This document shows, piece by piece, positions 19,901 through 27,920 of a stretch of 64,000 bases of DNA. Positions within the stretch are counted from its first letter, which is position 1, and every line of letters begins with the position of its first letter. The notes under the pieces were generated by a model. That model made no database searches and was not told where the DNA came from. It saw nothing but the letters and a program-made list of their open reading frames with translations. A program made the position numbers and the translations under genes. Source of the DNA: Telmatactis stephensoni (taxonomy: Eukaryota; Cnidaria; Anthozoa; Actiniaria; Isophelliidae). The stretch spans positions 558,001 through 622,000 of the forward strand of contig JALIZF010001883.1 in assembly GCA_029948255.1 (NCBI GenBank), written 5' to 3'.

Positions 19901-21785
19901 ATTCCCTACTTTTTGGTATACCCAAAATTGCAAATTCCCTACCCTTTTCTATACCTCTGGCCTCAAAAAGATGGAGTAGGGAGTGGCCCCCCTCCCCCCG
20001 GGAGTTAATGGTCCCTCTGAAAAACTTAGATGAGTAACACTCCTGCAAGGGTAACTTTGAATGTAAGCATATTTCTGTATTCAGTATTTACAAGACAATC
20101 ATTTCAAACACTGCACAATCAAACCTCTAATGCTCTTGTAGACTAGCAGTGCTTAAGCAGTCACTTAGTACCATCTTCCTGGAGATCATGATAACTCCAT
20201 ACATATACATCAATCAGGGTCTGTATATTTGTATTAAGTGGTCAACCTGTATCAAGCACATGCGTGCTCAGCAGGTAACTCTAAGTGGGTGACTGCTTCG
20301 GGGGGACTCCATTGTAAAAGGACCGGGTATGCTCGTCGTATCTGTTAGGGGTAAAAATCAGCAATTTGGTGTTAAAATTGAAGTTCACAGTTTTAGCATT
20401 TCCTGGTATCTTTTTGGGCATCACAAGAGCCCATTGCTTATTATCTTGTTCTCATATGGAAGAAATTTGCCCAAAAAATGCGTTTCGAACTGTTCAATTT
20501 TATGTTCATGATCATAATGTTCATTTGCTTGTTATCGCTGGTATCTCTTAGGGGTTAAAAATTGTCCAGCCACGCCCTCCTTAAAAGACTTCCGGTATCT
20601 TTTAGGGGTACTTTTTTTTAATTTCCGACGAGCATACCCGATCCTTTTACAATGGAGTCCCCCCCTCAGGACTGCTTAACACAGGTTTGACTTGTGTAAA
20701 ATAAATTAACTGCTGAACTGAGAATAAATGGCTATTACTCACACATAGAGGGCTGGTCTTCCATTGCATAAAAAAGGTTCCAGTCGCACCCTTCTCTTCA
20801 TGAAACTAATCATCAAGATGACAGCAATCTATAATATGCAAGTCAGTAAAATAAATATAATATGATTTTATAATTAGAGTACAAACAAAAGTGTGCATCA
20901 TAATATAATTAAAAGTGATGATAAATTATCAGGGTTTTAAAAATTTTGAATTTGCAGTCAGGATTCATAGTTCAATTGAAACATTAATTTAAATATGCCT
21001 CTAACTTTATACAACAACTTTACTAGTAAAGTTGTTATAAGTCAGAGGCAAAAAGTATATTATTATGTTTCAAATGAAATAATTAAGTGTTACACAGTGC
21101 TTCAAAAAGGTTTTCTGATGTGACCTAGAGCTCCCAAGTTTGATTCCCAGTGACTTCTTTCCATTCTGTATATAGCTTTTAGGTAGCTTAATTTAAAATA
21201 AAATGGAGCACTGCAGATCTAGATGGAGAGTCTTCAAGGGGGTGTAAAGAGCACACTGTCTGGCTGCTCACTCCTGGGAGAGTAGCTTGTGCTAAAGGAA
21301 CTACTGACGCTAAACATAGCCTTTACCTTTAAAATAGTGGAACAACCCCACTAATCTCTCCAAGTTCCACCCCCACCTCTCATTCTCAATTTCCCATCCC
21401 CCAAGCATCCCATAAAAAAACTCCAAAATCAGGGACCACGCTATGGACCATAAGGGAGAGTCTTCTCTTGGGGCTACATCACCACAACCTTTTTGTCTAA
21501 TATAGATATTAAGATTTTTTCAGAAAGAAATTCTTAATCATCTAGGATGGACTGCGACTTTTGTATGAACAAATGTTTTAGCCCCTGTTCACTTTAAGGT
21601 CTGAGCAGCTGCAAATATTAAAGAAGACTAGTGAAAGTCCTACTGTTTTAATATCAGTGTGGAACTCAAGTTCCCTTGATCTAGTATCAGGGATTATTTA
21701 CACTAGCTTTATATTTAAAAAATGTATTGTAAACACTTACCGCTGGCGCCAGTGTTCCAAGGTGGTAGTAATATGGATCCACTAA
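6161..21785 (-). CDS. STRA6-like: STRA6-like multi-pass membrane receptor (18 exons seen, N-terminus not found)
   Basis: This is a homologue of the vertebrate retinol-uptake receptor STRA6, a multi-pass plasma-membrane protein. I joined 18 exons by GT-AG sites with matching phases, giving about 629 residues (human STRA6 is 667). Family signatures in order: VDPYYYHLGTLAP and a first membrane segment; GRPALYVPVDFL followed by RNRLATVLAFGATA; LPYLACLHTEYKVIGY; a charged cytosolic stretch; GYQIAFTAIG; NRRFYGIMTYFFFFLNILVG; and the C-terminal RPRASSKALNRW then MLMRNPSLVRYRRQ. About nine hydrophobic segments are visible. Identity comes from remembered family motifs, not an alignment. Cnidarians are not known to have RBP4, so the ligand carrier is unknown. 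The first exon or exons, promoter and start codon lie upstream and were not identified. Introns are full of transposons but no exon seen here is broken. Confidence 0.88.
6470..6818 (+). repeat. tRNA-derived SINE
   Basis: A tRNA-like head carries the B box GGTTCGATTCT. Behind it come the body motifs GAGGGTTTTTCTCCGGGTACT and AAAAACGAACTAGT and a (GACGA)n tail. It lies in the last intron of the STRA6-like gene, opposite to its transcription. Confidence 0.75.
6866..6973 (-). CDS. STRA6-like: STRA6-like exon 17
   Basis: Encodes GYMAYIGFLNVLVAFRHPVM then LCFCQLLIDERRKKYS. It corresponds to the family Y..FL.....HP.M..FC.LL region. Donor GTATAA, phase 1. Confidence 0.88.
7301..7464 (-). CDS. STRA6-like: STRA6-like exon 16
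   Basis: Encodes RFYGIMTYFFFFLNILVGLW then the interfacial stretch through FLCRLDRTSMMQGYRKWDK. The join NRRFYG restores the family NRR motif. Donor GTAAGC, phase 1. Confidence 0.9.
7757..7970. repeat. 45-bp minisatellite copying an exon end and its splice donor
   Basis: Five starts of GTAAGGTCAGGG occur exactly 45 bases apart (7766, 7811, 7856, 7901, 7946). Read on the minus strand, each unit holds the last coding bases of STRA6-like exon 15 followed by CAG/GTAAGA. The unit next to the exon is the functional one. The others lie in the intron as decoy donors. Confidence 0.92.
7928..8035 (-). CDS. STRA6-like: STRA6-like exon 15
   Basis: Encodes PIIFVPLLIWFVMTMMCMFV then YDKTYPDLTVQIDN, ending at GACAACAG/GTAAGA. 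The last bases of this exon and its donor are repeated downstream as a 45-bp minisatellite. Only this first donor avoids an in-frame TAA (AGG TAA). Confidence 0.88.
8255..8512 (-). repeat. tRNA-derived SINE, reverse orientation
   Basis: On the minus strand: GTGGCAGAGTGGTTCA, a B-box-like GGTTTTGATTCC, TCGAGGGTTTTT, and AAAAACAAACTAGTGAGCTG. It is the same family as the copies at 6470 and 15195, and is intronic in the STRA6-like gene. Confidence 0.75.
8634..8760 (-). CDS. STRA6-like: STRA6-like exon 14
   Basis: Encodes GLMFVTLALMFVLLVILSF and a following amphipathic stretch FGRETVLKLIREIVLI. Acceptor TACTCAG, donor GTAAGC, phase 2. Confidence 0.86.
9120..9335. repeat. MITE-like element with GGGGGCGGAGCT inner ends
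   Basis: GTTTTTCTGATCTGTCAATC, then GGGGGCGGAGCTT, faces an inverted AGCTCCGCCC. The right end is GTTGCGATGCAAC. The same layout is found at 56831-57035, so this is a family of non-coding TIR elements. Confidence 0.6.
9758..9806 (-). CDS. STRA6-like: STRA6-like exon 13 (microexon-sized)
   Basis: 49 bases encoding GKSLRFCGYQIAFTAI, which matches the family S..AYQ.AFICLG segment. Acceptor TTATAG, donor GTAAGTA, phase 1. Confidence 0.85.
9936..9967 (+). repeat. poly-C tract
   Basis: A run of cytosines with single A or G breaks. Confidence 0.9.
10108..10183 (-). CDS. STRA6-like: STRA6-like exon 12
   Basis: Encodes a basic cytosolic stretch (KDVLKTYISKKSLLPDEH, then KPKMLV), with acceptor TTCAG and donor GTCAGT in phase 0. 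The intron upstream is 3.2 kb and filled with repeats. Confidence 0.78.
10347..10410 (+). repeat. (TACA)n / CGTCCGTAC tract with palindrome
   Basis: CATACATACATACCTACATA repeats flank a short palindrome, GTACCAAGGTACCTTGGTCC, within the 10.2-12.5 kb element. Confidence 0.8.
11062..11238. repeat. 177-bp near-perfect palindrome
   Basis: Arms of 88 and 89 bases meet with no spacer at CATGTAA/TTACATG (11149/11150). The only difference I find between the arms is one extra A in the right arm. Because of the symmetry the same peptide can be read on both strands. Confidence 0.95.
11447..12535 (+). repeat. diverged tandem duplication, two units of about 540 bp
   Basis: Unit A (about 11447-11981) and unit B (about 11982-12535) share, in the same order, TTATCAGTGT-type starts, GTGTCATTCT, CAAGATG(T/C)CACAA, TCCTATTTCTGA, the phrase AAGCCCAATTCATTTGAATC, and an end of GAGCT(C/T)(C/T)GCT followed by TTAGGTAGTA. 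Many substitutions and indels show the duplication is old. Confidence 0.8.
12550..12828. repeat. MITE copy 1, TTTCAA...TTGAAAT ends
   Basis: The left end CCTGTTTCAAAAATGGTTGTC pairs with a right GACAACATTTATTGAAATAG. Subterminal ACGCGACT and AAAGGAG on the left also face inverted AGTCGCGT and CCTTTC on the right. It is about 280 bp with no coding capacity. Confidence 0.75.
12905..13276. repeat. outer MITE containing another MITE
   Basis: AACACCTGATTCAGG and GGTAGGGGAGATA on the left face inverted TATCTCCCCTACC and CCTGAATTAGG on the right. The inner element at 12967-13248 interrupts it. Confidence 0.65.
12967..13248. repeat. MITE copy 2, nested
   Basis: Same family as 12550-12828, with matching ends (CCTATTTCAA...TTGAAATAGG) and a shared core, GACTAGACCGAAAAGGAG and CCTTTCGGGTGAGTCGCGTA. 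Confidence 0.75.
13394..13469 (-). CDS. STRA6-like: STRA6-like exon 11
   Basis: Encodes DYAIVAVILACFIAVLQLLF ending FLRSHR. This matches the family pattern of a membrane helix followed by R(S/x)..HR. The donor is GTAACC, phase 2. Confidence 0.85.
13543..13726. repeat. MITE with about 70-bp inverted ends
   Basis: AACAAATTTACGATGGCTTT and ACCAACATTTT on the left are matched inverted by AAAATGTTGGT and AAGCCATTGTAAATTTGTT on the right. CATGGTCAAAA and TTTTGACCATG form the inner arms. Confidence 0.85.
13905..13965 (+). repeat. (AAGC)n microsatellite
   Basis: About 14 units. Its edge is about 10 bases from the STRA6-like exon 10 donor. ORFs through it (ASKQASKQ, LACLLACL) are products of the repeat. 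Confidence 0.95.
13976..14084 (-). CDS. STRA6-like: STRA6-like exon 10
   Basis: Encodes LTTLMLMLITSVKKQLETVA then the PDDLIVHVYIISF segment. The acceptor is CTTGTTCCAG and the donor GTAAAAA, phase 1. The donor is only about 10 bases from an (AAGC)n tract. Confidence 0.8.
14454..14515 (-). CDS. STRA6-like: STRA6-like exon 9
   Basis: Encodes DFKFSTQFLSAIFVSSIFIY, a membrane segment, with a GTATGT donor in phase 0. DF.FST resembles the family at this point. Confidence 0.82.
15080..15144 (-). CDS. STRA6-like: STRA6-like exon 8
   Basis: Encodes VQQEYEPLYVTLKRKIYE then SRP, with a TTTCAG acceptor and a GTAGAT donor in phase 1. Confidence 0.8.
15195..15275 (+). repeat. SINE 3' fragment
   Basis: TTCCTCATTAAAAACGAACT followed by AGTGAGCTGAGAGTTGTATG matches the body of the SINEs at 6470 and 8255. 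The tRNA head is missing. Confidence 0.6.
15578..15669 (-). CDS. STRA6-like: STRA6-like exon 7
   Basis: Encodes a cytosolic, acidic stretch, NPETNTDERVAEEIDN followed by VVMLLANKLHQK, with a GTAAGT donor in phase 2. Confidence 0.8.
15711..15927. repeat. MITE with about 45-bp inverted ends
   Basis: ATAGACCATTTCACGGATAC then CGTAGCTCAACCTCAGCCTC faces the exact inverted copy at 15884-15927. TCA flanks both sides as a 3-bp direct repeat, which suggests a PIF/Harbinger-type MITE. Confidence 0.88.
15967..16087. repeat. degenerate MITE related to 27771-27920
   Basis: It shares AGACAT(C/T)ACGG(C/T)ACTGAC, CACGGCACGG-type blocks and CACTCATAC with the better preserved copy at 27.8 kb. Confidence 0.5.
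16149..16295 (-). CDS. STRA6-like: STRA6-like exon 6
   Basis: Encodes GLNYVIYAGFLVYLPAVICT and a membrane segment through LLLRELRKYC, ending FQDLF at a GTAAGT donor, phase 0. Confidence 0.85.
16328..16640 (+). repeat. tRNA-derived SINE (left member of inverted pair)
   Basis: It has a tRNA-like head with B box GGTTCGAGTCC, then GGTTTTTCCTCTCTCATTAA and TGAGTTGAGCGTTGTGT. It forms an inverted pair with the SINE at 16741-16960. Confidence 0.7.
16741..16960 (-). repeat. tRNA-derived SINE (right member of inverted pair)
   Basis: On the minus strand: ATGGTTGGCCTAGTGGTGAA, then B box GGTTCGACTCC. Its 3' part is a long inverted match to the SINE at 16328. Confidence 0.7.
17016..17088 (-). CDS. STRA6-like: STRA6-like exon 5
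   Basis: Encodes LIVELSQYLGCSVDEE and RQNLERH, with a GTTTAG acceptor and a GTAAGT donor in phase 0. Confidence 0.83.
17801..17921 (-). CDS. STRA6-like: STRA6-like exon 4
   Basis: Encodes AFRGILMTAVYGIINLPYL then ACLHTEYKVIGYTIGLLYTF, with a GTGGGT donor in phase 2. The acceptor at TTTTCCAG, not the nearer CTTTTAG, is the one that keeps the frame from exon 3. Confidence 0.87.
18130..18191 (+). repeat. 12-bp minisatellite (ATAGGTGTATCT), left part
   Basis: Units of ATAGGTGTATCT continue after the inserted element at 19278-19312, so the array was split by the insertion. Confidence 0.8.
18192..19277. mobile_element. non-autonomous hAT-like element in the minisatellite
   Basis: CAGGGCCGTAACCAGG starts it and CCTGGTTACGGCCCTG ends it. 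It has no transposase. A further inverted repeat sits inside. The target duplication cannot be read because the insertion site is itself repetitive. It lies in a STRA6-like intron. Confidence 0.8.
18627..19010. repeat. inverted repeat inside the hAT-like element
   Basis: TCGCTGGTACTGCTCTATAC and the bases to about 18750 are matched inverted by about 18898-19010. Shared motifs include GGAGCAGCAGATGAAAACC and CAAAAGTCTTGCCCTACGC. Arms are about 110 bp, mostly intact. Confidence 0.82.
19323..19486 (-). CDS. STRA6-like: STRA6-like exon 3
   Basis: Encodes PVDFLGKDRNRLATVLAFG and a hydrophobic segment, then an extracellular Asn/Ser-rich loop ending PKTPWDK. The donor is GTACGG in phase 1. A 12-bp minisatellite starts directly after the donor. 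Confidence 0.88.
19886..19955 (+). repeat. about 33-bp tandem repeat
   Basis: Two units of ATACCCAAA(G/A)T(C/T)GCAAATTCC followed by CTAC and a T-rich end, plus a partial third. Flanking TACCCC-rich blocks (19725-19765) look related. Confidence 0.7.
20300..20665. repeat. MITE with about 39-bp inverted ends
   Basis: GGGGGGACTCCATTGTAAAA and GGACCGGGTATGCTCGTCG on the left are matched inverted by CGACGAGCATACCCGATCC and TTTTACAATGGAGTCCCCCC on the right. It lies in a STRA6-like intron. The inside has two partial copies of a TATCT(T/G)TTAGGGGT motif. Confidence 0.88.
20743..20828 (-). CDS. STRA6-like: STRA6-like exon 2
   Basis: Encodes IAVILMISFMKRRVRL (end of the first membrane segment with a basic stop-transfer) and GRPALY, with a GTGAGT donor in phase 2. 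It joins the next exon to give GRPALYVPVDFL, a strong family signature. Confidence 0.85.
20996..21051. repeat. imperfect hairpin
   Basis: TGCCTCTAACTT and ACAACTTTACT face AGTAAAGTTGT and AGTCAGAGGCA around the centre CTAG. Confidence 0.8.
21741..21785 (-). CDS. STRA6-like: STRA6-like exon 1 of 18 seen
   Basis: Encodes (C)LVDPYYYHLGTLAPA, ending GCG at a GTAAGT donor (phase 0). The upstream edge is uncertain: AG sites lie before GTGTTTAG and before TGGATCC, after a long pyrimidine tract. Confidence 0.7.
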
Positions 21786-21868
21786 ACACCTTCAGGCATA
21801 TAACATCAAAGAAACGATAGAAAAAGAAAAAGGTCAAAAGGAGATGACTGGTAATGGGAATATTACTT

Positions 21869-23490
21869 ACACTGCTTTTCAATTACACGCGCGAAATGAC
21901 CAAAAAGTCTTCCCTGCGAATTACGTTTCGGTGGATGTCAATCAAAGCGTTTCCATGGCAATCCCAAGTGATTTTACTGCGATTCCCCACGAACGAAACT
22001 TGAGTTTTCGTGGACATCAATCAAAAGTGTTTCTATAATAATTTCCTTTTGATTTGCCGCATCGGTTTCTCGCAATATCGATAAAAAACGGAAAACGATC
22101 AATCTATTTAAAGACATAAGAAGAATGTATATATATATACGGCCTGAATTCTAAAAAATGTCTAGTTTCTAGCTCAGTATGAGATTCATTGTTTGCGCTG
22201 TTTGATCAGTCCATTCTCAACGGTCGACTGATTTCGTTCACTGAGAAGGTCATAAACACCTTTTATATATTTCGGATTTTCAAGCCATTGAAGTTTTAAT
22301 TCATTGTTAAAAAATTATTACTCGTGCCCTCGCCGTAGGCGGGCGCGAGTCTAGGTTTACCCTTTCTATCTATGGGTCTATGTGTCTCGTCGCAAATGTG
22401 TATGCAAATTAGGCAGGCATGGAAACGAGGCCACCACGTTTCGCAACGTGACTTGACTTCAGGTGCTTGACTTGCATCATATCGAAGCGGACACGAAGCG
22501 AAGTTTGCTGTGCTTTGATTTCAACTTCTTTGGTTCACAGTTATGGTGGATTTCTTTCCTGCTGAGACGCTCAAAATACACACAAACGCACACGCCGTTC
22601 GTGGTAGACCCAACCAAAAGATGTCGAGCGTCAGTTTCGAAACCGGTCGTTCCACGAACTCAAAAGCCAAAGGAACTCAAAAGCTCAAAAGAACTCAAAT
22701 GAAACTCAAATGAACTCAAATGAAACCGAAATGAACGTAATACACGAATACTCAGAACCAACAAAAACTAACTCTTCAGTAAGCAGGGACTTGATTTACA
22801 ATTACTCTGAAGACGAGAGACACAGAAATAACAACTTATTTTGACTCAAGCGACAACTTGTCTGGCGATTGTCTGGCTTTTCGATTTGAGAATTTCAAGA
22901 ATGTATTTCAATGTTCTCTGTAATTAAATGGTATGGCTAAAATTTTTTGGCGTACACTAAATTAATACTATTAGAAAGTCAATGATTACAAAGCAACAGC
23001 TACTTTAAAATATCAAAGAAAATAGACAGAGGTCACTGAACAGGTCACCCAAACCAGGACAAACAGGCCGGTGTGCTTTCGTGACGCTACAACTAACATG
23101 TGAATCGCTGTTTAATACCCTAGCAGCTATAAAATTACTTAATAAATATCAGACATAAAGGCAGCTAATATCTAAATGCCTTTTTAATTGGAAATTTAGG
23201 ATCGAGACCGATACCTCCATGAGTTCAAATCAGCTTGCCGGCGAAGCAGACAAATATTCCGCCGTTCAGTACCGAACTCAAAACGTGACCAAACTGGCTT
23301 TAAAACATATTTATTCTCATGTCAGACTGAATTCCACTTGGGCACGAGTAAACGCACTATGTGCGTCTAGTTTCTTTTCATTTGGGTAATATTTCCAGAG
23401 GCTCTGAACATTTTCAGAACAAGTCAATCAAGTTAGATGAACCAGCCAATTTTTGGTCATTTCGCGCGTATAATTGAGAAGCAGTGGGGA
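21869..23490. mobile_element. non-autonomous relative of the Tc1-like element at 62.7 kb
   Basis: The left end CACTGCTTTTCAATTACACG followed by CGCGAAATGACCAAAAAG is matched inverted at 23445-23487. The left end and next 70 bases also match the region just upstream of the transposase at 62702-62800. The inside carries no transposase. It includes a short-period GAACTCAAA tandem tract (about 22650-22725) and a hairpin at 22323-22355. Confidence 0.7.
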
Positions 23491-25450
23491 CGTAAGTAAT
23501 ACATAAGGAGATAAGGAGATGGTTAGAGAATACAGTAATACATTACATTTGTCAGACATTCCAGTTTTTATCATGTTAAATTATTAAATAGTTCCATCGT
23601 CACAAATTATGTTCAGAATCCATATGACCACTCAAGCCTGACAGAGCACCGAAACCGATATAGAACTGCAAGAAAAAATTCGACCATTGCTACTGCTTGC
23701 TGCAGCCGCCAATAGTTTACATTATTGGGTGGGTTAATAGTTGTCGTTTTGTAGTACAGTTGTTTAGACGGTTAAAAACGATGAAAACCCAAAAGTGAAC
23801 AGCCTATAAGTATCAATATTAATAATATCGATTGACTGATGGAATTGATTAAGATTCATAACACGGGGAATATATCGTTCGATAATTTCTATACTGGTTT
23901 AATGAGGATGGTTCAGTAAAAGAACCGGGATATCCTGGTCTGGGACAGGGGTAGAACCGGGATGAACTCACTTTCCGAATCCGGACTTGTAGTCATGGTA
24001 CGAAGTTTGGCGCGTTGAATTGGCATTTAAGTCTTATATGTAAACGCACCGTTCGGGATATTCCGATATCATGTACAGCCCTTCATTTTCAATTTTTGTG
24101 GTTACAGGCTTGCTTGCAAAGCCGTAACCACTATGTCATCGAGTGTGTAAGCGTGTGCGTAATTCGGATTTCCCGAAGTTAGCCCGAAGTTAGACCGAAG
24201 TCAATAGGCGGAAAATACACGAACTTGACGCGAGGCTTTCTTGACTTTTTTAAACTAAATCGATTATCACTTTTAAAATATGATCGATTTAATTATCAAA
24301 TATCTTCCTTTTATAGCGAATTATTTTATTGTATCATAAATATCTCAATTTGAGTAAAAGATTTTCCAAGTTTTTCGGTAAACATGGCGTCCTTTGGCGT
24401 CTACGAGGGCATTCGGAATGCAACAGGAAATCCAAGCTTGGACAAAACCGCTGACATTTTACTGCAGTCTTGCTTTTCAAGAACAAGAACGATAACAAGA
24501 ACAATCTCACTGCAGTTTAGCTGGTAAGAACTGGTATATTAGTTTTTGTGCTTGATCAATTATCTTTCCTGGCCAACAGTGGATCGACTGTAGATTCGTA
24601 GCTCCTCTGTGGTTGTCGAACAAACGCCTTGTTTTAACGATCGTTTTTCCTGTCAAACCAGCCAAACCTCTCAGAAAGATTTCTTAAAAACAAACTTCTG
24701 GCAGGCATTTGGTGAAAGCTGTGCCTGGTTATAAGAGGAAAACAAAGAGCAATCATTGTTTACTTAGGGAGCACATAAGAGAGACATTCAATGATCATTC
24801 ATCATCAGTGATGAATGATGTTATTTTCACTTTGCTGTCAGTAATTTTTTGCTAACTCTGAGACTGCCTGGCACCATAAAAATATTCTAAAAATTATTTA
24901 TCTTATCGTTCTTGACATGAGAAAGACAATTTATAAAGAGATGAATAACTCAAGTTATATTTGAATATGCTGTTCATTTTTTATCTTGATTCATTTTACT
25001 AAACTCTAATTCATTCTTTTCTTTTGTTCTGTATCCACTACAAATTACTGAACAGATAGTGCTCTTTCTTTCACATGTTAGGGTGGTTTTCATTAACCCA
25101 TGAAACAAACTGTATTAGTTAAAGTTTAATAATCAAATACCAACAAAAGAAAACAATGAAATTAGGGTGTATTATTGAGTGATACACTAAAGTGTGTTTC
25201 ACAGGTTAATGAAAACCTTAATTTTTTTTCACATGTATATAATATTTGATCAGTTTCACTTTCCTGTAACCACATGTCCTCTCTGAGGACTTTTATTTAA
25301 TACTTACGAAGACATTTCGCTTTTTTCCCCTTTTACGGATGTTCGAGGGTCCGTTGATCACGGCCAAAAAGTCGCTGTTTCGCGGTCGGCGTTGGTCGCA
25401 GTCGGCGTGCAACTAGTTCTGAGAACTCATGAGGTGTCACGTACTGCGCC
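23491..25450. other. intergenic stretch, dispersed repeats only
   Basis: No supported gene. 24095-24165 has a hairpin (GGTTAC.GGCTT ... AAGCC.GTAACC) followed by ATGTCATCGAGTGTGTAAG. A related copy lies inverted at 54460-54540. An ATG ORF of 47 codons at 24384 has no supporting homology that I recognise. 24660-24765 resembles 48485-48595. Confidence 0.5.
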
Positions 25451-25451
25451 T

Positions 25452-25534
25452 AGCCTCCTACGCAGACGTTTTTAGTCTCGATCCAGTAAATTTCCCTCGC
25501 TGGATCGAGACTAAAAACGTCTGCGTAGGAGGCT
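25452..25534. repeat. miniature foldback, 35-bp perfect arms
   Basis: AGCCTCCTACGCAGACGTTT and the next 15 bases are exactly matched inverted around a 13-base loop. ACTGCGCC occurs on both sides (25443-25450 and 25536-25543), a likely 8-bp target duplication. Confidence 0.88.
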
Positions 25535-26346
25535 ACACTGCGCCCAGAATGGTCTGATTGGCGTGACACATTGGGTTTTTTTTTTGTCACTTTTATCGCG
25601 AGTACAATGGCTGTCGGTAAAATGTCGGCTGCGGGCTGCGGGCTGCGGGCTGTTTGCGGACTCCTATTTTTAGACCTTTTTAGCATATTGAATATCATTA
25701 TTCAATTATTTTGTCAATATCGTCAATCATCGTCAATAAAAGAAATATCTAAAATGGTTACCACATGTTATTTGAATGAAAAACGTTTGCTACGCGGATT
25801 TGCTGTGTTTTACCATTGTGGCTGTATGGAAGCCGGCCAAGGTATACAAATATCTGTTGAGACACCATTGACTAGTACATAGCCCTGTCACGTGACTCTC
25901 TTGCACACCATGGCTCGGTCGGGACTGGGAACTATGTATCCCCGTGTCAATATGGCGGACGTTTTGCTCAATGCGGGAAGGACGACTAGTTCGCTCGTTT
26001 CAAACAGTTATCGTTGATAATATTAATCCAAGGTGTGTATACTGAAACTAGATGGGAGTGTGACGATCGAGCGGACAAAAAAAAAAAATTCTATATATGT
26101 GTGTGTGAAATTGTAAATTGTAAGAGGAGGAGGTCGGCCTTCAGTTAATGAATTTTAAAATACTAGTAGTTCTAATGATAGTTAAATCAATGTATTATTT
26201 TGTTAAATATAATGTACTTGATATGATTTTTTTTTAATTTCTGCTAGTTATAGTGACCGACTCGAAAGCTATGCTACTTCGGTCACTATGCACTTACAAT
26301 GAACTTTCAAAATATTGCAAATATAATTTGTAACTCACTATATATA

Positions 26347-26612
26347 CAGTCGATCCCGAAAAGATTGTTTAGTTGAAAAGACATAAAGACAACAACAAAG
26401 TCATTTTCATAAAACTCTTTTTTAAATTCTCGGCAAGTTTCAATTTAAAACTTCAGATAAAATCGCTTATTAATGCTATCTACAGCAGTGCATTGGGATT
26501 TTGCAACTTGATATTGAAGATTCTTGTAAAAACTTAAAAACATGTAATATGCAAATGACTTTGTTGTTCTCTAAACATCTTTTCAACTGAACAACCTTTT
26601 CGGGATTGACTG
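26347..26612. repeat. Tc1/mariner-type MITE
   Basis: The ends are CAGTC(G/A)ATCCCGAAAAG and the inverted copy, with similarity over about 65 bp (AACAACAAAGTCATTT is shared), flanked by TA on both sides. Confidence 0.85.
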
Positions 26613-27770
26613 TATATGTACACTGTATTCATTCTATAAATAGCAAAATAGTGCAAAATAAAGCTAAATGTCTAAATGTCTAAAAATGAATTGTTTATTT
26701 CCAGCTATGTTATCCATTAACATAGCCTTTTCCCAGGACAGATCACTTCGAAATGTGTCGTTGAAAATCCTTTTTGCCTGAGTCACATGCAGTCCTTGAC
26801 TGCGTATTGTTTTTTTCCTCTCGTCGTCCACGAGAATGCGGCATTCTTGCGCAATCGGCCACGTGATGCACTCCTGATTGGTTAAGAGCGTAAGAAACAA
26901 TGCCCTTCATTCATCACCTACTCTTCGTAGTGAACGCCAGTGAGGAACTTTAGGAATGCAAGATGGCCGACTACAAAGAAAATAGCTTTCAGAGACAGGC
27001 TCTTCTAGGAATAATACATCGTAAAATGGAGCTTTTAACTCGAGATATACCTAGACACTTATAAGAGCTTCAGAATGGGCTGTTATTTTGAGCTTCATCT
27101 CCAATACTTTGACCAAATATCCAATTCTAATTGGAGTACTTGAAAGGAGGCCCTCGCGATACGAACTATTTCCTATGAGCTGGAAATCTACGAATTTCTC
27201 ATCCTACATGTTGCTAAACGAACATACATAGAAGCAAGTCAATTATATTCCTCATTTAAGCATTCAAGAGATCTTGAGAGGTTTTTGTACTGAATTTTAA
27301 TATCGGAATTCTGGGACAGACCATTGCATGGAATTAGGTTCCACTGACCTTGTATTTCGCGTTTGGTCACGTAACGTCTTTTATTCAATATATAAAACTT
27401 CCGAAAAATACACGATTTGTTATTGTGTCAAAAACACCGTTGTAGAAGTTTTTACAGCAAACAATTGAGATACATAGTGAAATAAAAAGTTGAATAAAAC
27501 TGGTATATTCGCAGGGAATATTTTTGCATGTCGGAGATATATAATACCTATGCATGATAATAGAAGGACAAAGGCAAACACTAATAGCTGCTGACAGACA
27601 AATTGACTAATCAGATATTCTTTAGTTTAAGTTAACCGATTCAAAAAAGGTCTTATGTTACGGTTAACTATTTCCTGGAATGGTGAAGAATGCGTGAAAC
27701 GGCTCGGGGAAGAGGGCTCCCGGGGCACGAGTGAACGCACGTGTGCGTCTAGTTTATTAGAGCGGTTTTC

Positions 27771-27920
27771 GTATGAGTGGGAAACTGACCGTACCAGTTA
27801 CGGTCAATGCACGGTACGGTTACGACAGGAATTTCAATTCGAATGTTTTTATAGACATTACGGTACTGACACGGTCACGGTACGGTACGGTCAGTTTCCC
27901 ACTCATACGAAAACCGCGCT
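27771..27920. repeat. MITE with about 34-bp inverted ends
   Basis: AGCGGTTTTCGTATGAGTGG and GAAACTGACCGTAC on the left are matched inverted on the right. It has an ACGGTACGG-rich inside. A GGGCACGAGTGAACGCAC motif just upstream (27723) recurs at 23340. Confidence 0.88.

Noticed and set aside
24384..24527. ATG ORF of 47 codons starting MASFGVYEG with GTAAGA at its end
   Set aside because: It could be a first exon, but no in-phase partner exon or homologue was recognised, and the surroundings are repeats.
26664..26900. 78-residue minus-strand ORF containing QAKRIFNDTFRSDLSWEKAM
   Set aside because: Protein-like in parts, but no flanking splice structure or known family was found. It lies just beside a MITE and may be repeat-derived.
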